A program made the translations under genes and the position numbers. From assembly GCA_027063305.1 (NCBI GenBank), contig JAMORY010000027.1, forward strand, positions 124,001 to 188,000: 64,000 nucleotides of DNA, in the 5' to 3' direction. The DNA is from Sulfurovum sp. GTDB lineage: Bacteria > Campylobacterota > Campylobacteria > Campylobacterales > Sulfurovaceae. Numbering within the stretch: the first letter of the stretch is position 1; the number at the start of each line of letters is the position of its first letter. The notes below the pieces were generated by a model. That model was not told the origin of the DNA. It saw only the letters and a program-made list of their open reading frames with translations, and ran no database searches. Shown here piece after piece: positions 8,253 through 17,739 of the stretch.

Positions 8253-8774
8253 ATGGCAACAAAAAAAGAGATATATGACCTCCCTTTAACACCCGTAAGC
8301 AAAGGGGAAGAGGTACACTTCAAGAACCCGCCTAAAGCTTTCTATGAAGCGATCGGTGAAGAGGAGGGGATGAAAGAGCTGATGTATGACTTTTATGACA
8401 AGATTTATGAAAGCTCCATCGCACATTACTTCCCGCAAGATGAAGCAGAATTTGATGAAGTGAAGTTCAAGAACTCCAAGTTCTTCATTCAGATCTGTGG
8501 CGGACCAAAGGTCTATGAAGACGAAGCAAAAGGAATGAACCTCAACGAGTTCATGATCCGTGTCCATGATGACTTCTCCATTACGGAAAGCTCCCGTATA
8601 GAGTGGTTGGGAACTATGCGTGACGCATTGGCGGACAAAGCGCAACATGTTGATATTGAGCTTATCAAAGAGTTTTGGGACTACTTGGAGAGATTCTCTA
8701 AACTGACGGTCAATACCTTTGCCGATGGTAGTACCTACTACGCAGCATATACACAGGCAAAAGAGGAGAATTAA
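8253..8774 (+). CDS. Truncated hemoglobin, group II-like, with N-terminal extension
   Basis: A 173-residue protein. After about 30 extra N-terminal residues comes a 2-over-2 globin domain: FYEAIGEEEGM, the segment FFIQICGGPKVYED, the presumed proximal histidine in EFMIRVHDDFSI, and the tryptophan in RIEWLGTMRDAL. These resemble group II truncated hemoglobins, which bind O2 or NO and are often tied to nitrosative or oxidative defence. AAGGATC lies upstream of the ATG. It appears to be monocistronic. Confidence 0.8.
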   Translation: MATKKEIYDLPLTPVSKGEEVHFKNPPKAFYEAIGEEEGMKELMYDFYDKIYESSIAHYFPQDEAEFDEVKFKNSKFFIQICGGPKVYEDEAKGMNLNEFMIRVHDDFSITESSRIEWLGTMRDALADKAQHVDIELIKEFWDYLERFSKLTVNTFADGSTYYAAYTQAKEEN

Positions 8775-8777
8775 TGT

Positions 8778-8857
8778 TGTAGAGGTCGGTCTTGTACCGC
8801 CCCTTTAACTAAGCATAATTTTTCAATCAATGGGCAGGCACAAGACCTGCCCCTATA
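8778..8857. repeat. TGTAGRGG-type paired-hairpin palindromic repeat
   Basis: Begins TGTAGAGG and ends CCCCTATA, with an inner hairpin CGGT/ACCG and a strong second hairpin GGGCAGG/CCTGCCC around CACAAGA. The 24-bp segment beginning GGGCAGGCAC recurs exactly at 63031-63054. The family looks like a REP/REPIN-type dispersed palindrome. The stop codon of the leftward NUDIX gene falls in its right end. Confidence 0.75.
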
Positions 8858-9425
8858 TTGCCAAATATTTTTGCTTCCACCACATGAACGCGAACATCAA
8901 TCCCGGTGTTTTCGCGATCTTCTCATCGAAGATGAATGTTTCCATCTGTGCTACGGGAAGCTCTACCACCTCGATCATCTCACCATCAATACCGCCCCCC
9001 TCGGATATTTTCATCTTATCATTTACCTCAGCATAATAGAGTGTCTGCTTACTCCCGGCAAAACCAACAGAGGTATGGAACGAGGTAACACGTTCAATGT
9101 CTTCAAGCGAGATATGGTAACCACACTCCTCCTCTATCTCCTCAACGGCTATCTGCACGAGCGGTTTTTGCTTATCGACGATCCCCGCACACAGCTCTAC
9201 CGTCTCTCCTTGTCCATCATTCATATAGACAGCAGGACGGAACTGCTTGACCAGTATGAACGCCTCTTTTTGAATATGGTAGATCAAGATCGCTACACTG
9301 TCATGTGCCTCGACCACCTCCCAGCTCTTGCACTCCCCATGCTGCTTGTAGGTTGCCCGTGCCGTATGAATGAACTGCGGGTTCTCCAAAGGCTCAAGTT
9401 TGAAATCCTCGATATCAAGATGCAT
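8853..9425 (-). CDS. NUDIX hydrolase, NUDT14/nucleotide-sugar pyrophosphatase-like
   Basis: A 190-residue protein with VAILIYHIQKEAFILVKQFRPAVY followed by a Nudix box (AGIVDKQ ... EEIEEECGY). Two box positions differ from the G-x5-E-x7-REUxEExGU consensus: K replaces the first E and E replaces the R, while the metal-binding EExxEE core stays. ATG 9425 overlaps the end of the upstream peptidase gene by 11 nt, indicating translational coupling. The likely substrate is an ADP- or UDP-sugar, by similarity only. Confidence 0.75.
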   Translation of the reverse strand: MHLDIEDFKLEPLENPQFIHTARATYKQHGECKSWEVVEAHDSVAILIYHIQKEAFILVKQFRPAVYMNDGQGETVELCAGIVDKQKPLVQIAVEEIEEECGYHISLEDIERVTSFHTSVGFAGSKQTLYYAEVNDKMKISEGGGIDGEMIEVVELPVAQMETFIFDEKIAKTPGLMFAFMWWKQKYLAI

Positions 9426-10698
9426 CGTCAAGTACCTCCTCATCGACCACACGCTTCTCAAACTGCTCTTTTCTCCAAATATATGATGGTGTATCGTTCT
9501 TCAGGTACGCTTCAAGCTTCTCTTTCGCTTTACTTGCACCTTTGATCTCCACACGCTTATACTTGGTCGTCTTCACATCTTCATACTTGGTGAACTTCTT
9601 CACGACAGAACCTTGACCCACCGACTTCTTTCGAAGTACCTTCATCGGGTCTACCCAACGTCCGTTCTTCATCAATCCAAAATGCAAATGCGGTCCCGTA
9701 CTACGCCCCGTACTCCCGACATATCCGATGATCTGTCCACGTTTCACACGCTGTCCGCGCTTCACTCGGATACGGCTTTGGTGTGCATATAACGAGGTAT
9801 ATCCTCCGGCATGACGTATCTTAACCACTTTACCGTAGCCGCCCATCCAGCCTGCATAGATCACTTTTCCGTCATTCACGGCCAGAAGCGGTGTTCCGCG
9901 TTTTGCACCGAAATCGGTCCCGTGGTGCGGACGGTAACGATGTAAAATAGGGTGCCATCTTCGATAAGAGAAACGGGAGGTAATGCGAGGATGACGTAGT
10001 GGCATACCAAAGCATTTCCCCTTACCACTAGGAACCCGACGGGTATAGACCACTTTCTTCTTCCCCGTAACCGTATAGGCGATCTTCTCTCCTAACGCCT
10101 TATAGCCATAGCCGTCCTCATCGACATAAATGAAACCTTCGTCTTTCCCCAACTTGGTGCGGATCACCTTGATCTGAGGCATACCATAAAGCTCACCCAG
10201 ACGTGTCTTCTGTGTATAGAGGAAGTCGATCTCATCCCCTTTATGCAGTTTGTTGGTATTGACCACCCCCTTGAGCGCCGCGCTCAAACGCTCAGCGACC
10301 TTCGGATACTTCAAAGTATTGACCGTATCGGTATAAGGGTTGCTTTCGATAGTGATACGACCGAAATACTCTCGGTCCCTATAGCTTATAGGAATGATAT
10401 CGAACCCATAGCTACCATCTTTTTTGCGAAACAGATGTATCTGCATCTCTTGACTGATAGGGATCAAGGATTGCACCAAACGCCCCTGCTCATCGGTCAA
10501 TTCATAGTAAGTATAGGCACTGTGTATCTCCGAGAGGAACTTCTGATCCTCCTTGGAGATATGTTCGAGCAGTGACGAAGAGATATTCCTCTCATTCAGA
10601 TAATCCGAAAAGGTCGTACCCTTCTCCCAAGAGCGACTCTCGACCTTCATCCCAAAAGCAATGGAAAAACATAATATTCCCAACATGATAATTCTCAT
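9415..10698 (-). CDS. M23 family peptidoglycan peptidase, Csd3/Pgp3-like
   Basis: A 427-residue secreted protein with a signal peptide (MRIIMLGILCFSIAFG), a long N-terminal region of two inhibitory-type domains, and a LytM domain at about 245-345. The zinc ligands are in HHGTDFGAK and PHLHFG. The layout and the segment HPRITSRFSYRRWHPILHRYRPH resemble the Csd3/HdpA/Pgp3 proteins of Helicobacter and Campylobacter, which trim peptide cross-links and set helical cell shape. The last about 80 residues are lysine-rich. It is translationally coupled to the NUDIX gene. Confidence 0.85.
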   Translation of the reverse strand: MRIIMLGILCFSIAFGMKVESRSWEKGTTFSDYLNERNISSSLLEHISKEDQKFLSEIHSAYTYYELTDEQGRLVQSLIPISQEMQIHLFRKKDGSYGFDIIPISYRDREYFGRITIESNPYTDTVNTLKYPKVAERLSAALKGVVNTNKLHKGDEIDFLYTQKTRLGELYGMPQIKVIRTKLGKDEGFIYVDEDGYGYKALGEKIAYTVTGKKKVVYTRRVPSGKGKCFGMPLRHPRITSRFSYRRWHPILHRYRPHHGTDFGAKRGTPLLAVNDGKVIYAGWMGGYGKVVKIRHAGGYTSLYAHQSRIRVKRGQRVKRGQIIGYVGSTGRSTGPHLHFGLMKNGRWVDPMKVLRKKSVGQGSVVKKFTKYEDVKTTKYKRVEIKGASKAKEKLEAYLKNDTPSYIWRKEQFEKRVVDEEVLDDAS

Positions 10699-10788
10699 AA
10701 ACGCACATCTCTCCCTGATTAATGGAGAGTATTATAACGGATTTACATTAATGCCCCTGCGGGTTGCGCTCAATCAAGTTTTAATCTT

Positions 10789-10808
10789 TTGCCTGTATAA
10801 TCAGGCAA
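10789..10808. promoter_or_regulatory. Hairpin with TATAAT loop between divergent genes
   Basis: TTGCCTG and CAGGCAA form a perfect 7-bp stem whose six-base loop reads TATAAT, so a -10 box sits inside a palindrome. It lies about 73 bp before the rightward PgbA-like start. It may be an operator overlapping the promoter. Confidence 0.4.
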
Positions 10809-10850
10809 TTATTACTCACCCAATATGCATCAATGCAATAGATTTACAGG

Positions 10851-10864
10851 GGAGTGATCACTCC
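10851..10864. promoter_or_regulatory. 14-bp palindrome before the PgbA-like gene
   Basis: GGAGTGATCACTCC is a perfect loopless palindrome 17-30 bp before the ATG at 10881, in the expected 5' leader or just past the transcription start. It is a candidate repressor site. The binder is unknown. Confidence 0.4.
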
Positions 10865-10880
10865 GAACCAAAGGATCATC

Positions 10881-11567
10881 ATGCGTATTTTCTACTGGGT
10901 TACGCTTCTCGTACTACCTTTGACAGCAGGGTTCTTCCCGCAAACGGTACACACTTCCGTTACTGCCGTCAGCCCCGATAAGGTCACACTGGCACACCCT
11001 TTCCCCGTAAGTGGGATGAGCGGTGTTGTCATTCATCACTACGGAGAGAGTCTCGATGCGGTCACCGGATATATTATGCAACCTGACAACTCTCCCACTG
11101 CACATATGCTGGGTAAAGGGGTCATTCACCATGAACAGCTCCCGACGATTAAAACCCCTATCACAAAAGGCGACAAGGTCATAGGAGGCTACCTCTATAA
11201 CAACGTACTTCTTCTTGCTCCCGATGCAGAGAGCTACCATACGATCACCACACAATATGCAAGAACATGGTTCCACCCGGATCTCTTCGCTGCATTTCTA
11301 AGCCGCGAGGGGGAAGGAGTCCCGACAAAAGAGAACCTTGAAGCCTTTGCAAAAGAGTATCAGGTAGGCCTTATTTGTATCGTTCAAAAAGACAGAAGCG
11401 TACTTTACGACCCTATCTCACACAAGGTAGTCGCTTCCAAACCGTTTCACTATACGCCACAAAAAGTACATTACCCCTTCTTTATGCGCTTTGATAGCAT
11501 TCAGACCGGTCTCTTCTCTGAAACCGGTGACGGCAACTACTACAAAACCATGGAGCAATTCAAATGA
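10881..11567 (+). CDS. Secreted protein with PgbA N-terminal-like domain
   Basis: A 228-residue protein with a signal peptide (MRIFYWVTLLVLPLTAGFF) and a domain TSVTAVSPDKVTLAHPFPVSGMSGVVIHHYG resembling the N-terminal domain of the Helicobacter plasminogen-binding protein PgbA. In free-living Campylobacterota the family is widespread, so host-protein binding need not be its role. It is probably envelope-associated. ATG 10881 has AAGGA 7 nt upstream. Its TGA overlaps the ATG of the following oxidase gene (ATGA). Confidence 0.75.
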   Translation: MRIFYWVTLLVLPLTAGFFPQTVHTSVTAVSPDKVTLAHPFPVSGMSGVVIHHYGESLDAVTGYIMQPDNSPTAHMLGKGVIHHEQLPTIKTPITKGDKVIGGYLYNNVLLLAPDAESYHTITTQYARTWFHPDLFAAFLSREGEGVPTKENLEAFAKEYQVGLICIVQKDRSVLYDPISHKVVASKPFHYTPQKVHYPFFMRFDSIQTGLFSETGDGNYYKTMEQFK

Positions 11568-12946
11568 TCGATCCTAAACACATCAAAGCCCTTGAGGATA
11601 TGGTAGGCAAAGAGAATGTCTACTCCGACAAAGCCCACATGATCGCATACTCTTACGATGCGACGCGTACGCGCTATGAGCCAGATGCGGTCGTCTTTCC
11701 ACGTAACGAGGAGGATATCAGCCGTATCCTTGTCTACTGTAACGCACACAATATCGTCATCACCCCACGCGGTGCGGGTTCAGGCTTTACCGGCGGTGCC
11801 CTGCCTACAAGCGGCGGGATCACCCTTGCAATGGAAAAGCACATGAACAAGATCCTTGAGATCGACATGGAGAACATGGTCGCCGTGGTACAGCCGGGCG
11901 TGGTCAACATGGACTTACAAAAGGCCGTAGAGGAGGTAGGGCTCTTCTATCCGCCCGATCCTGCCAGCGAAGAATATTCCACTATCGGCGGGAATGTCAG
12001 CGAAAATGCCGGCGGTATGCGTGCGGCAAAATACGGGATCACTAAAGATTACGTCATGGCACTGCGTGCCGTGCGTCCCAATGGCGATATCATCCGAGCG
12101 GGTAAACGTACCATCAAAGATGTGGCGGGTTATAACATTGCCGGTATTCTCATTGCCTCGGAAGGCACCCTTGCCGTCATTACCGAAATTACACTCAAGC
12201 TGATCCCAAAACCGAAGTTCCGCAAAGCCTACATGGGGATCTTCCCTTCGGTCGATGACGCTATGAACGCCGTATTCAAATCCCTTGCAGGTGGAGCGAA
12301 CCCCGTTGCGATGGAGTTCATGGATGCACTCGTTGTTCAAGCGCTCAAAGAGAAACTGGGTGTCGAACTTCCCGAAAATGCAGGTGCTCTGCTTATCGGT
12401 GATGTAGATGGGAATGTCTCCGAAGAGGTGGCGTTCCAGCTGGAAATTCTGGAAAAATCGTTCAAAGAAAACGGTGCGCAGGATTTTGTCATCGCCCACA
12501 CCGACGAAGAACGTGACAAACTCTGGTACGCCAGACGTAATGCATCACCATCCATTACCATCTTCGGAAGCAAGAAGCTCAACGAAGATATCTCCGTACC
12601 CCGAAGTATGCTCCCCAAAGCACTACGCAACATCTACGAGATAGGTGACAGATACGGCTTTAAAGTTCCATGTTTCGGACATGCGGGAGATGGGAACATC
12701 CACGTCAATGTCATGGTTGACGGCTCTGATGCAAAACAGCTTGAAGAGGGACATAAAGCCATTGAAGAGATCTTCGAGATGGTCGTCGAGATGGGAGGTA
12801 CCCTTAGCGGCGAGCACGGTATCGGCACGGCAAAAGCACCGTTTATGCATATCGCCTTCAACGAAGCGGAGCTACAGCTTTTTAGAGATATCAAACAGGC
12901 GTTCGACCCCAACAACATCCTCAATCCGGGGAAGATGGGTCTGTAA
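11564..12946 (+). CDS. FAD-linked oxidase, GlcD type (glycolate/D-lactate dehydrogenase)
   Basis: A 460-residue flavoprotein. The FAD-binding type 4 domain carries VITPRGAGSGFTGGALP and the C-terminal oxidase domain carries CFGHAGDGNIHVN and LSGEHGIGTAK, both diagnostic of GlcD/DLD enzymes oxidising 2-hydroxy acids. Without glcE or glcF next to it, D-lactate and glycolate cannot be told apart. It overlaps the preceding gene by 4 nt and is followed without a gap by the BrkB gene. Confidence 0.85.
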   Translation: MIDPKHIKALEDMVGKENVYSDKAHMIAYSYDATRTRYEPDAVVFPRNEEDISRILVYCNAHNIVITPRGAGSGFTGGALPTSGGITLAMEKHMNKILEIDMENMVAVVQPGVVNMDLQKAVEEVGLFYPPDPASEEYSTIGGNVSENAGGMRAAKYGITKDYVMALRAVRPNGDIIRAGKRTIKDVAGYNIAGILIASEGTLAVITEITLKLIPKPKFRKAYMGIFPSVDDAMNAVFKSLAGGANPVAMEFMDALVVQALKEKLGVELPENAGALLIGDVDGNVSEEVAFQLEILEKSFKENGAQDFVIAHTDEERDKLWYARRNASPSITIFGSKKLNEDISVPRSMLPKALRNIYEIGDRYGFKVPCFGHAGDGNIHVNVMVDGSDAKQLEEGHKAIEEIFEMVVEMGGTLSGEHGIGTAKAPFMHIAFNEAELQLFRDIKQAFDPNNILNPGKMGL

Positions 12947-13783
12947 ATGTCCGATGCACCAAGGAGCAAACGCTCCCTGCTCTACAAGTACTACCTCTTC
13001 TTACGCGATTTCTTTCGCGATCTCTTTGAAGACAAGGTAGGCTACTACGCTTCCAGCCTCAGCTGGAGTACCCTCTTCTCCATCATCCCTTTATTGGTAT
13101 TGGTACTCTATATCTTCACGACCCTTCCGATTTTCGACACGGTCTATGAGAATGTACGACAGCTCATCTTTGCCAACCTCATGCCTACACAATCTGCAGA
13201 GATCATGGCAAAGCTCAATGAGTTCATCACAAACTCCAACAAACTCGGATGGATCGGCTTTTTCTATGTCACCTTTGCCGTAGTGGTCTTTTTAAAGAAC
13301 TATGACTATGTGGTCAATGATATCTTCGAACTTCCCCCACGCAATCTGCTTGAGAGCATTAAGACCTACCTGCTACTTATGCTGCTGCTCCCAAGCATGA
13401 TGGGCGGAGCGTTCTGGCTCTCTTCGTTCATCCAGTCCTATCTTGACAGAACGGAGTTCACTCAGTTTATCCACCTCTACTACTTTCTTCCTTACCTCAT
13501 CATCTGGGGAGTCTTTTATATCGCCTATCAAATATCGGCACAAACCCCCATTCAGCCCAAAGCTGCCATAGCAAGCTCCTTTATCGCCTCTTTGATCTGG
13601 TACGGCTCGAAGAGTGCTTTTGTCTTCTATGTCGTACATAACAAGACCTATTTGACCATCTACGGCTCCATCAGTACCATTCTCTTCTTCTTTTTATGGA
13701 TCTACATCTCATGGGCGATCTTCCTGCACGGTTTACGCTTCTGTTATCTGCTTGACAAAGAGGTTGACTTCGATCAGATATAA
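12947..13783 (+). CDS. YihY/BrkB family inner-membrane protein
   Basis: A 278-residue protein with about six membrane helices and the family signature YYASSLSWSTLFSIIPLLVL near the N-terminus. The family was once misnamed ribonuclease BN and its transport role is unsettled. The ATG directly follows the stop of the oxidase gene. The 3' end overlaps the convergent comEC gene by 10 bp. Confidence 0.85.
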   Translation: MSDAPRSKRSLLYKYYLFLRDFFRDLFEDKVGYYASSLSWSTLFSIIPLLVLVLYIFTTLPIFDTVYENVRQLIFANLMPTQSAEIMAKLNEFITNSNKLGWIGFFYVTFAVVVFLKNYDYVVNDIFELPPRNLLESIKTYLLLMLLLPSMMGGAFWLSSFIQSYLDRTEFTQFIHLYYFLPYLIIWGVFYIAYQISAQTPIQPKAAIASSFIASLIWYGSKSAFVFYVVHNKTYLTIYGSISTILFFFLWIYISWAIFLHGLRFCYLLDKEVDFDQI

Positions 13784-15030
13784 AGCGCTATACCAACCCC
13801 CAAAGCGATCAGCAAAAGCAAAACAAATGCCATACGGTAACGTATGGCTGCCAACGAAACAACCCCATAAAGTATCGCCAGCCAAAGCGGTGTTTGCCAC
13901 GCTATCTCCTTGCATGGCATGGCAAAAAGTGCTTCAAGCCATCCATCGAACACACCACCCTTACCCAATAGATGCAAACCAAGCAAAAGCGGATAAAAGG
14001 GTGTAAAGAGGAGTGACAACAGTGGAGAGAATAGTTGACACTTTGTCGTTGTTACAAAGACAATATGCACAAGCGGAAGCATCAGCAAAAAAATACCCAG
14101 CGGGATTACAGCAAATATCACCAACCACTTGTTCCATGTTTGGGTGTAGTGTAGCAACAAGAAGATATAGAACACCCCCGCTACGGAGAACCAAAAGCCC
14201 AAAGAGACAAGCAAAGAGGGAAAAAGCACCAAGAGCCCTGCCAATACAACAGTTAAAAAACCAAAGCTTATCAGCTCGACCGCCATCACAAGCATCAACC
14301 AGCCAAAAACCACCATCGCATAGGCACGAACCAACGAGGGAGGCATCCCCACAAACCATACATACAGACCCAACAAAGCAATGGCGACCACACCCATATC
14401 GATCAAGGCATAACGGTAGGGGAACCAGCGCTGCTGCAACGGCCGGTAGAGTAACCACAACACCCCATAGAGCACACCCCACAAGATACCCAGATGAAAT
14501 CCGCTCAATGCGACCAGATGGCTTATGCCCAGAGCGCTCATGATCTCTCTATCCTCTTTACTTAGCGGTGTTGCAAGAAAGATCGCACTATAGAAGCGTT
14601 GGAGCATCGGTGTTTCATGTTGCGAGGCTATTTTGGCTGCCACTTTATCTTTCATACTGCTGGGTAAAGCATCTATCTCTTTAATACGGCTTTTAACATA
14701 AAAACGTCCCAAATAATCCCAAAATGAAATACGCTCATCAGGAAATATCTGTAAGCGTAAACGGGTATGAGAGAGCTCTTGCTTGCGGTGTGTTGTCGTA
14801 TAGAACTGCAACCCCTCGTCACTTTGAAGTTTCAAGACCTGATAGCTGGAATGGTGTTTATGTTTCGTATAGGCAGACAGCACATTGGCATAGGTAAAAT
14901 AGAAGGGCTTACTGACAAACGCTTTGTAGGCATCATAGCGAAAGAGCAGATGCACCAAAAGAAGTGTCAGCAGTATCCCAAGGGTAAGAAGAAAATCCCT
15001 TTTATCCTCGAAGAGCTTGGGCTTTTGCAT
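13774..15030 (-). CDS. comEC: ComEC/Rec2-type DNA uptake channel, short form
   Basis: A 418-residue polytopic protein whose core carries the competence motif ALGISHLVALSGFHLGILWG followed by eight or more hydrophobic segments. It lacks the C-terminal metallo-beta-lactamase domain found in long ComEC proteins, as in ComE3/ComEC of Helicobacter and Campylobacter. It should pass single-stranded DNA across the inner membrane. It lies 5 nt downstream of dnaB, so the two are probably co-transcribed. Confidence 0.85.
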   Translation of the reverse strand: MQKPKLFEDKRDFLLTLGILLTLLLVHLLFRYDAYKAFVSKPFYFTYANVLSAYTKHKHHSSYQVLKLQSDEGLQFYTTTHRKQELSHTRLRLQIFPDERISFWDYLGRFYVKSRIKEIDALPSSMKDKVAAKIASQHETPMLQRFYSAIFLATPLSKEDREIMSALGISHLVALSGFHLGILWGVLYGVLWLLYRPLQQRWFPYRYALIDMGVVAIALLGLYVWFVGMPPSLVRAYAMVVFGWLMLVMAVELISFGFLTVVLAGLLVLFPSLLVSLGFWFSVAGVFYIFLLLHYTQTWNKWLVIFAVIPLGIFLLMLPLVHIVFVTTTKCQLFSPLLSLLFTPFYPLLLGLHLLGKGGVFDGWLEALFAMPCKEIAWQTPLWLAILYGVVSLAAIRYRMAFVLLLLIALGVGIALYI

Positions 15031-15035
15031 CTTTT

Positions 15036-16490
15036 TTAAATAGGCGGCAACTCGATATTACCGGTATTGGCAGGAATGTCGGACTCTTCATAGACCACCT
15101 CGAACGCCGGAGAATGTACCGCATCGACAAAGCGTGTGAACCTCTTCTGGAAGATCAGATCGACCGTTCCCGTAGGTCCGTTACGCTGTTTTCCGATGAT
15201 CAGCTCGGTATCCTCTTCGTTACCGCGAAGCAGTTCGTCATACTTCTTCTGGTACTCGGCGATCTTATCGGCATTGCCTTCGGTCTTCGCTTTTTCAAGC
15301 TTCTCTTTCATCTCATTGATCTTATAGACCACCCCACGGTAGACAAAGAGGATAATATCGGCATCCTGCTCGATCGCTCCCGATTCCCGCAGATCTGAGA
15401 GCATCGGACGTTTGTTGTCACGGCTCTCCAAGCTACGATTGAGCTGTGAAAGCGCCAAGATCGGTATCTGAAGCTCTCTGGCAAGCTGTTTGAGCCCACG
15501 TGAGATCTCCGATATCTCCTGCTGTCTCCCTTCTCGCCCTTCACCGCTCATCAGCTGTAGATAGTCGATGATCGCCATAGAGACTTCCGGATGCTGGGTT
15601 TTGAGCTTACGCAGTTTACTTCGTACATGGTGAATGGTTGCATATCCACCGTCATCGACAAAAAGCTTCTTACGCGAAAGCTCCTCTGTCGCAGCAGAAA
15701 GCTGACTCCACTGCTCATCTCTCAGGTCCCCGACTCTTAGCTGTTGAAGCGGTATGGATGTCTTTGCCGCAAGCAACCTCAACATCAACTGCTCAGCCGG
15801 CATCTCCAGCGAGAAGAACGCCACCCCTTCATCACGTTCAATGGCTTTAAGCGCCATATTCAGCACCAGTGCCGTTTTTCCCATTGCCGGCCTTGCCGCA
15901 ATAATCACCAGATCCCCTTTACCGAAACCCGATGTTTTTTCGTTCAGGTTCTTAAAGCCCGTATCGGTTCCGATGAGCTTGGAGTTCCCTAACGCTTTAA
16001 GACGGTTGATCTCATCCATCATCGCCAAGGTGATCTCTTTGGACTCCCTAAAGTCCTCGTTGCTGTTATTTTGCGTGATCTCATAGAGCTTCTTCTCCAC
16101 AAGGTTCATCACCTCTTCAGCAGGTAGATCATCTTCAATGGTAACCTTCTTGATCTCCGTTGCCAACGTTGCCAATGCACGCTTGGCAGACTTGGCTTTG
16201 ATCTCGGCTAAGTAGGCGGCGGTGTTGGAAATGGGGTTTGCAGAGAGCAGGTCGAGCATCGCCACCTCATCGAACTTCCCCATACTTTGAAGCTTACTTT
16301 TGAGAAACTCCTCATCAATGGGTTTCTCCTCACGCGAAAGCTCCTCCATCGCCATAAAGACATGCTGATGAAACGGCAGATAGAAATCCTGAGGTATCAG
16401 TTTTGAAGCGATCTCCTCATAGATCTCAGGATCAAAAATGATCGCAGAGAGTACGGCACGCTCGATATTGAGGTTATACATATTTTCCAT
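15036..16490 (-). CDS. dnaB: Replicative DNA helicase
   Basis: A 484-residue hexameric helicase: an N-terminal DnaG-interaction domain (NIERAVLSAIIFDPE), a linker helix, then a RecA-like domain with Walker A ARPAMGKTALVLNMA, Walker B SMAIIDYLQLM and an R-finger region. No intein interrupts it. ATG 16490 follows GGAG on the minus strand, but that GGAG is paired in a 10-bp fold-back stem (16493-16515) formed at the edge of an adjacent heptamer element. comEC follows. Confidence 0.95.
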   Translation of the reverse strand: MENMYNLNIERAVLSAIIFDPEIYEEIASKLIPQDFYLPFHQHVFMAMEELSREEKPIDEEFLKSKLQSMGKFDEVAMLDLLSANPISNTAAYLAEIKAKSAKRALATLATEIKKVTIEDDLPAEEVMNLVEKKLYEITQNNSNEDFRESKEITLAMMDEINRLKALGNSKLIGTDTGFKNLNEKTSGFGKGDLVIIAARPAMGKTALVLNMALKAIERDEGVAFFSLEMPAEQLMLRLLAAKTSIPLQQLRVGDLRDEQWSQLSAATEELSRKKLFVDDGGYATIHHVRSKLRKLKTQHPEVSMAIIDYLQLMSGEGREGRQQEISEISRGLKQLARELQIPILALSQLNRSLESRDNKRPMLSDLRESGAIEQDADIILFVYRGVVYKINEMKEKLEKAKTEGNADKIAEYQKKYDELLRGNEEDTELIIGKQRNGPTGTVDLIFQKRFTRFVDAVHSPAFEVVYEESDIPANTGNIELPPI

Positions 16491-16492
16491 CG

Positions 16493-16676
16493 TTAAAACT
16501 CCTTTGGAGTTTTAAGTGAGGAGTGAGGAGTGAGAAGTGAGGAGTTTTGGTTTGCATTGCTCTGCAATGCTTCTATTTTACAGAAATTCATTAAAGTCCA
16601 CCTCATATTATTATAAAAGCTTTCTGGAAGAAAGCATACCAAAATTATTCATCATTCATTATTAATTATTCACTCT
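16493..16676. mobile_element. Compound heptamer element without a gene, between dnaB and ispG
   Basis: Starts with a perfect 10-bp fold-back (TTAAAACTCC at 16493-16502 and complement 16506-16515) carrying the dnaB ribosome-binding site. The left array is GTGAGGA-type (about 16515-16544), then hairpin GCATTGC/GCAATGC preceded by GGTTT, an interior of about 60 bp, hairpin GCTTTC/GAAAGC ending GCATACC, and a right array of TATTCAT-type heptamers (about 16645-16674). The arms use different heptamers. The last codons of ispG (Gln-Ser-Glu-stop) lie in the right array. Confidence 0.8.
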
Positions 16677-17733
16677 GAAGCTTAGAAGCCATCTTCTCAA
16701 CTTCAGCCACGAACCTATCTACCAACTCCTCTTCCGGCAACTTGGCAACCACTTCACCTTTGACCATCACCAACCCGCTTCCTTTACCGTAAGCAATGGC
16801 GACATCGGCATGTTTTGCTTCACCGATAGCGTTAACCACGCAACCCATCACCGAAACATCCATCGGGGTAGTAATGTGTGCTGTACGGCGTTCCACTTCG
16901 GCAACGGCACTTACCAGATCGGCTTCGATACGTCCGCAAGTCGGACAAGAGATAATGTTGAGTCCCTCTTGTACCCGTCCGCTGTCTTTGAGGATCGCTT
17001 TGCCGACCTTGATCTCCTCTTCAAGCTCACCTGTAATGGATACACGCAGCGTATCGCCAATGCCATCAAGCAGCAGTGTGCCCAGACCGATGGCGGACTT
17101 GACCGTTGCATGGAAGATCGTTCCTGCTTCCGTTACCCCCAGATGGAAAGGGTAATTGTTCTTCGGACGCAACATACGATACGCCTCTACCGTTCGGTCA
17201 ACATCCGAAGCCTTGAGAGAAACCTTGATGTCTGTAAACCCAAGATCTTCAAGGAATTTGATATTGTACTCCGCACTTGCAACCATCCCTTCGGCAGTCG
17301 CACCATACTTTTGATCGAATTCTTTTTCTAAAGAACCGGCATTGACCCCGACACGAATCGGCAAATTACGTTCCTGACACGCCTTGACGATCTCTTTGAT
17401 ACGCCCCTTTTCCCCGATATTCCCCGGATTAAAGCGAATACAATCCACCCATTTTGCCGCCTCAAGTGCCAAACGGTAATTAAAGTGAATATCGGCAATA
17501 AGCGGCAAAGATATCTGCTCTTTGATCGCTTTGAGCGCCAACGCATCTTCCATCTCAGGCACGGCTACACGCACCATATCCGCCCCTGCAAAATGCAGAC
17601 GGTTGATCTGCTCGACTGTTGCAGCTACATCACGCGTATCCGAGTAGGTCATCGACTGCACACTAATAGGGGCATCACCACCAACGGCGACATTGCCGAC
17701 ATATATCTTCTTTGTAGGTATTCTCTCTTTCAT
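16666..17733 (-). CDS. ispG: 4-hydroxy-3-methylbut-2-en-1-yl diphosphate synthase
   Basis: A 355-residue 4Fe-4S enzyme (GcpE) of the MEP isoprenoid pathway, making HMBDP from MEcPP. The N-terminal TIM barrel has [13 protein letters not shown]. The cluster cysteines are in [13 protein letters not shown] and [13 protein letters not shown]. The final residues QSE come from a heptamer array. The start codon region pairs with TCTTCAT at about 17750 (fold-back with one bulge) next to another element. Confidence 0.95.
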   Translation of the reverse strand: MKERIPTKKIYVGNVAVGGDAPISVQSMTYSDTRDVAATVEQINRLHFAGADMVRVAVPEMEDALALKAIKEQISLPLIADIHFNYRLALEAAKWVDCIRFNPGNIGEKGRIKEIVKACQERNLPIRVGVNAGSLEKEFDQKYGATAEGMVASAEYNIKFLEDLGFTDIKVSLKASDVDRTVEAYRMLRPKNNYPFHLGVTEAGTIFHATVKSAIGLGTLLLDGIGDTLRVSITGELEEEIKVGKAILKDSGRVQEGLNIISCPTCGRIEADLVSAVAEVERRTAHITTPMDVSVMGCVVNAIGEAKHADVAIAYGKGSGLVMVKGEVVAKLPEEELVDRFVAEVEKMASKLQSE

Positions 17734-17739
17734 CGAGAT

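Noticed and set aside
15036-16490. Intein in dnaB
   Set aside because: The helicase is 484 residues with uninterrupted Walker A and downstream motifs.
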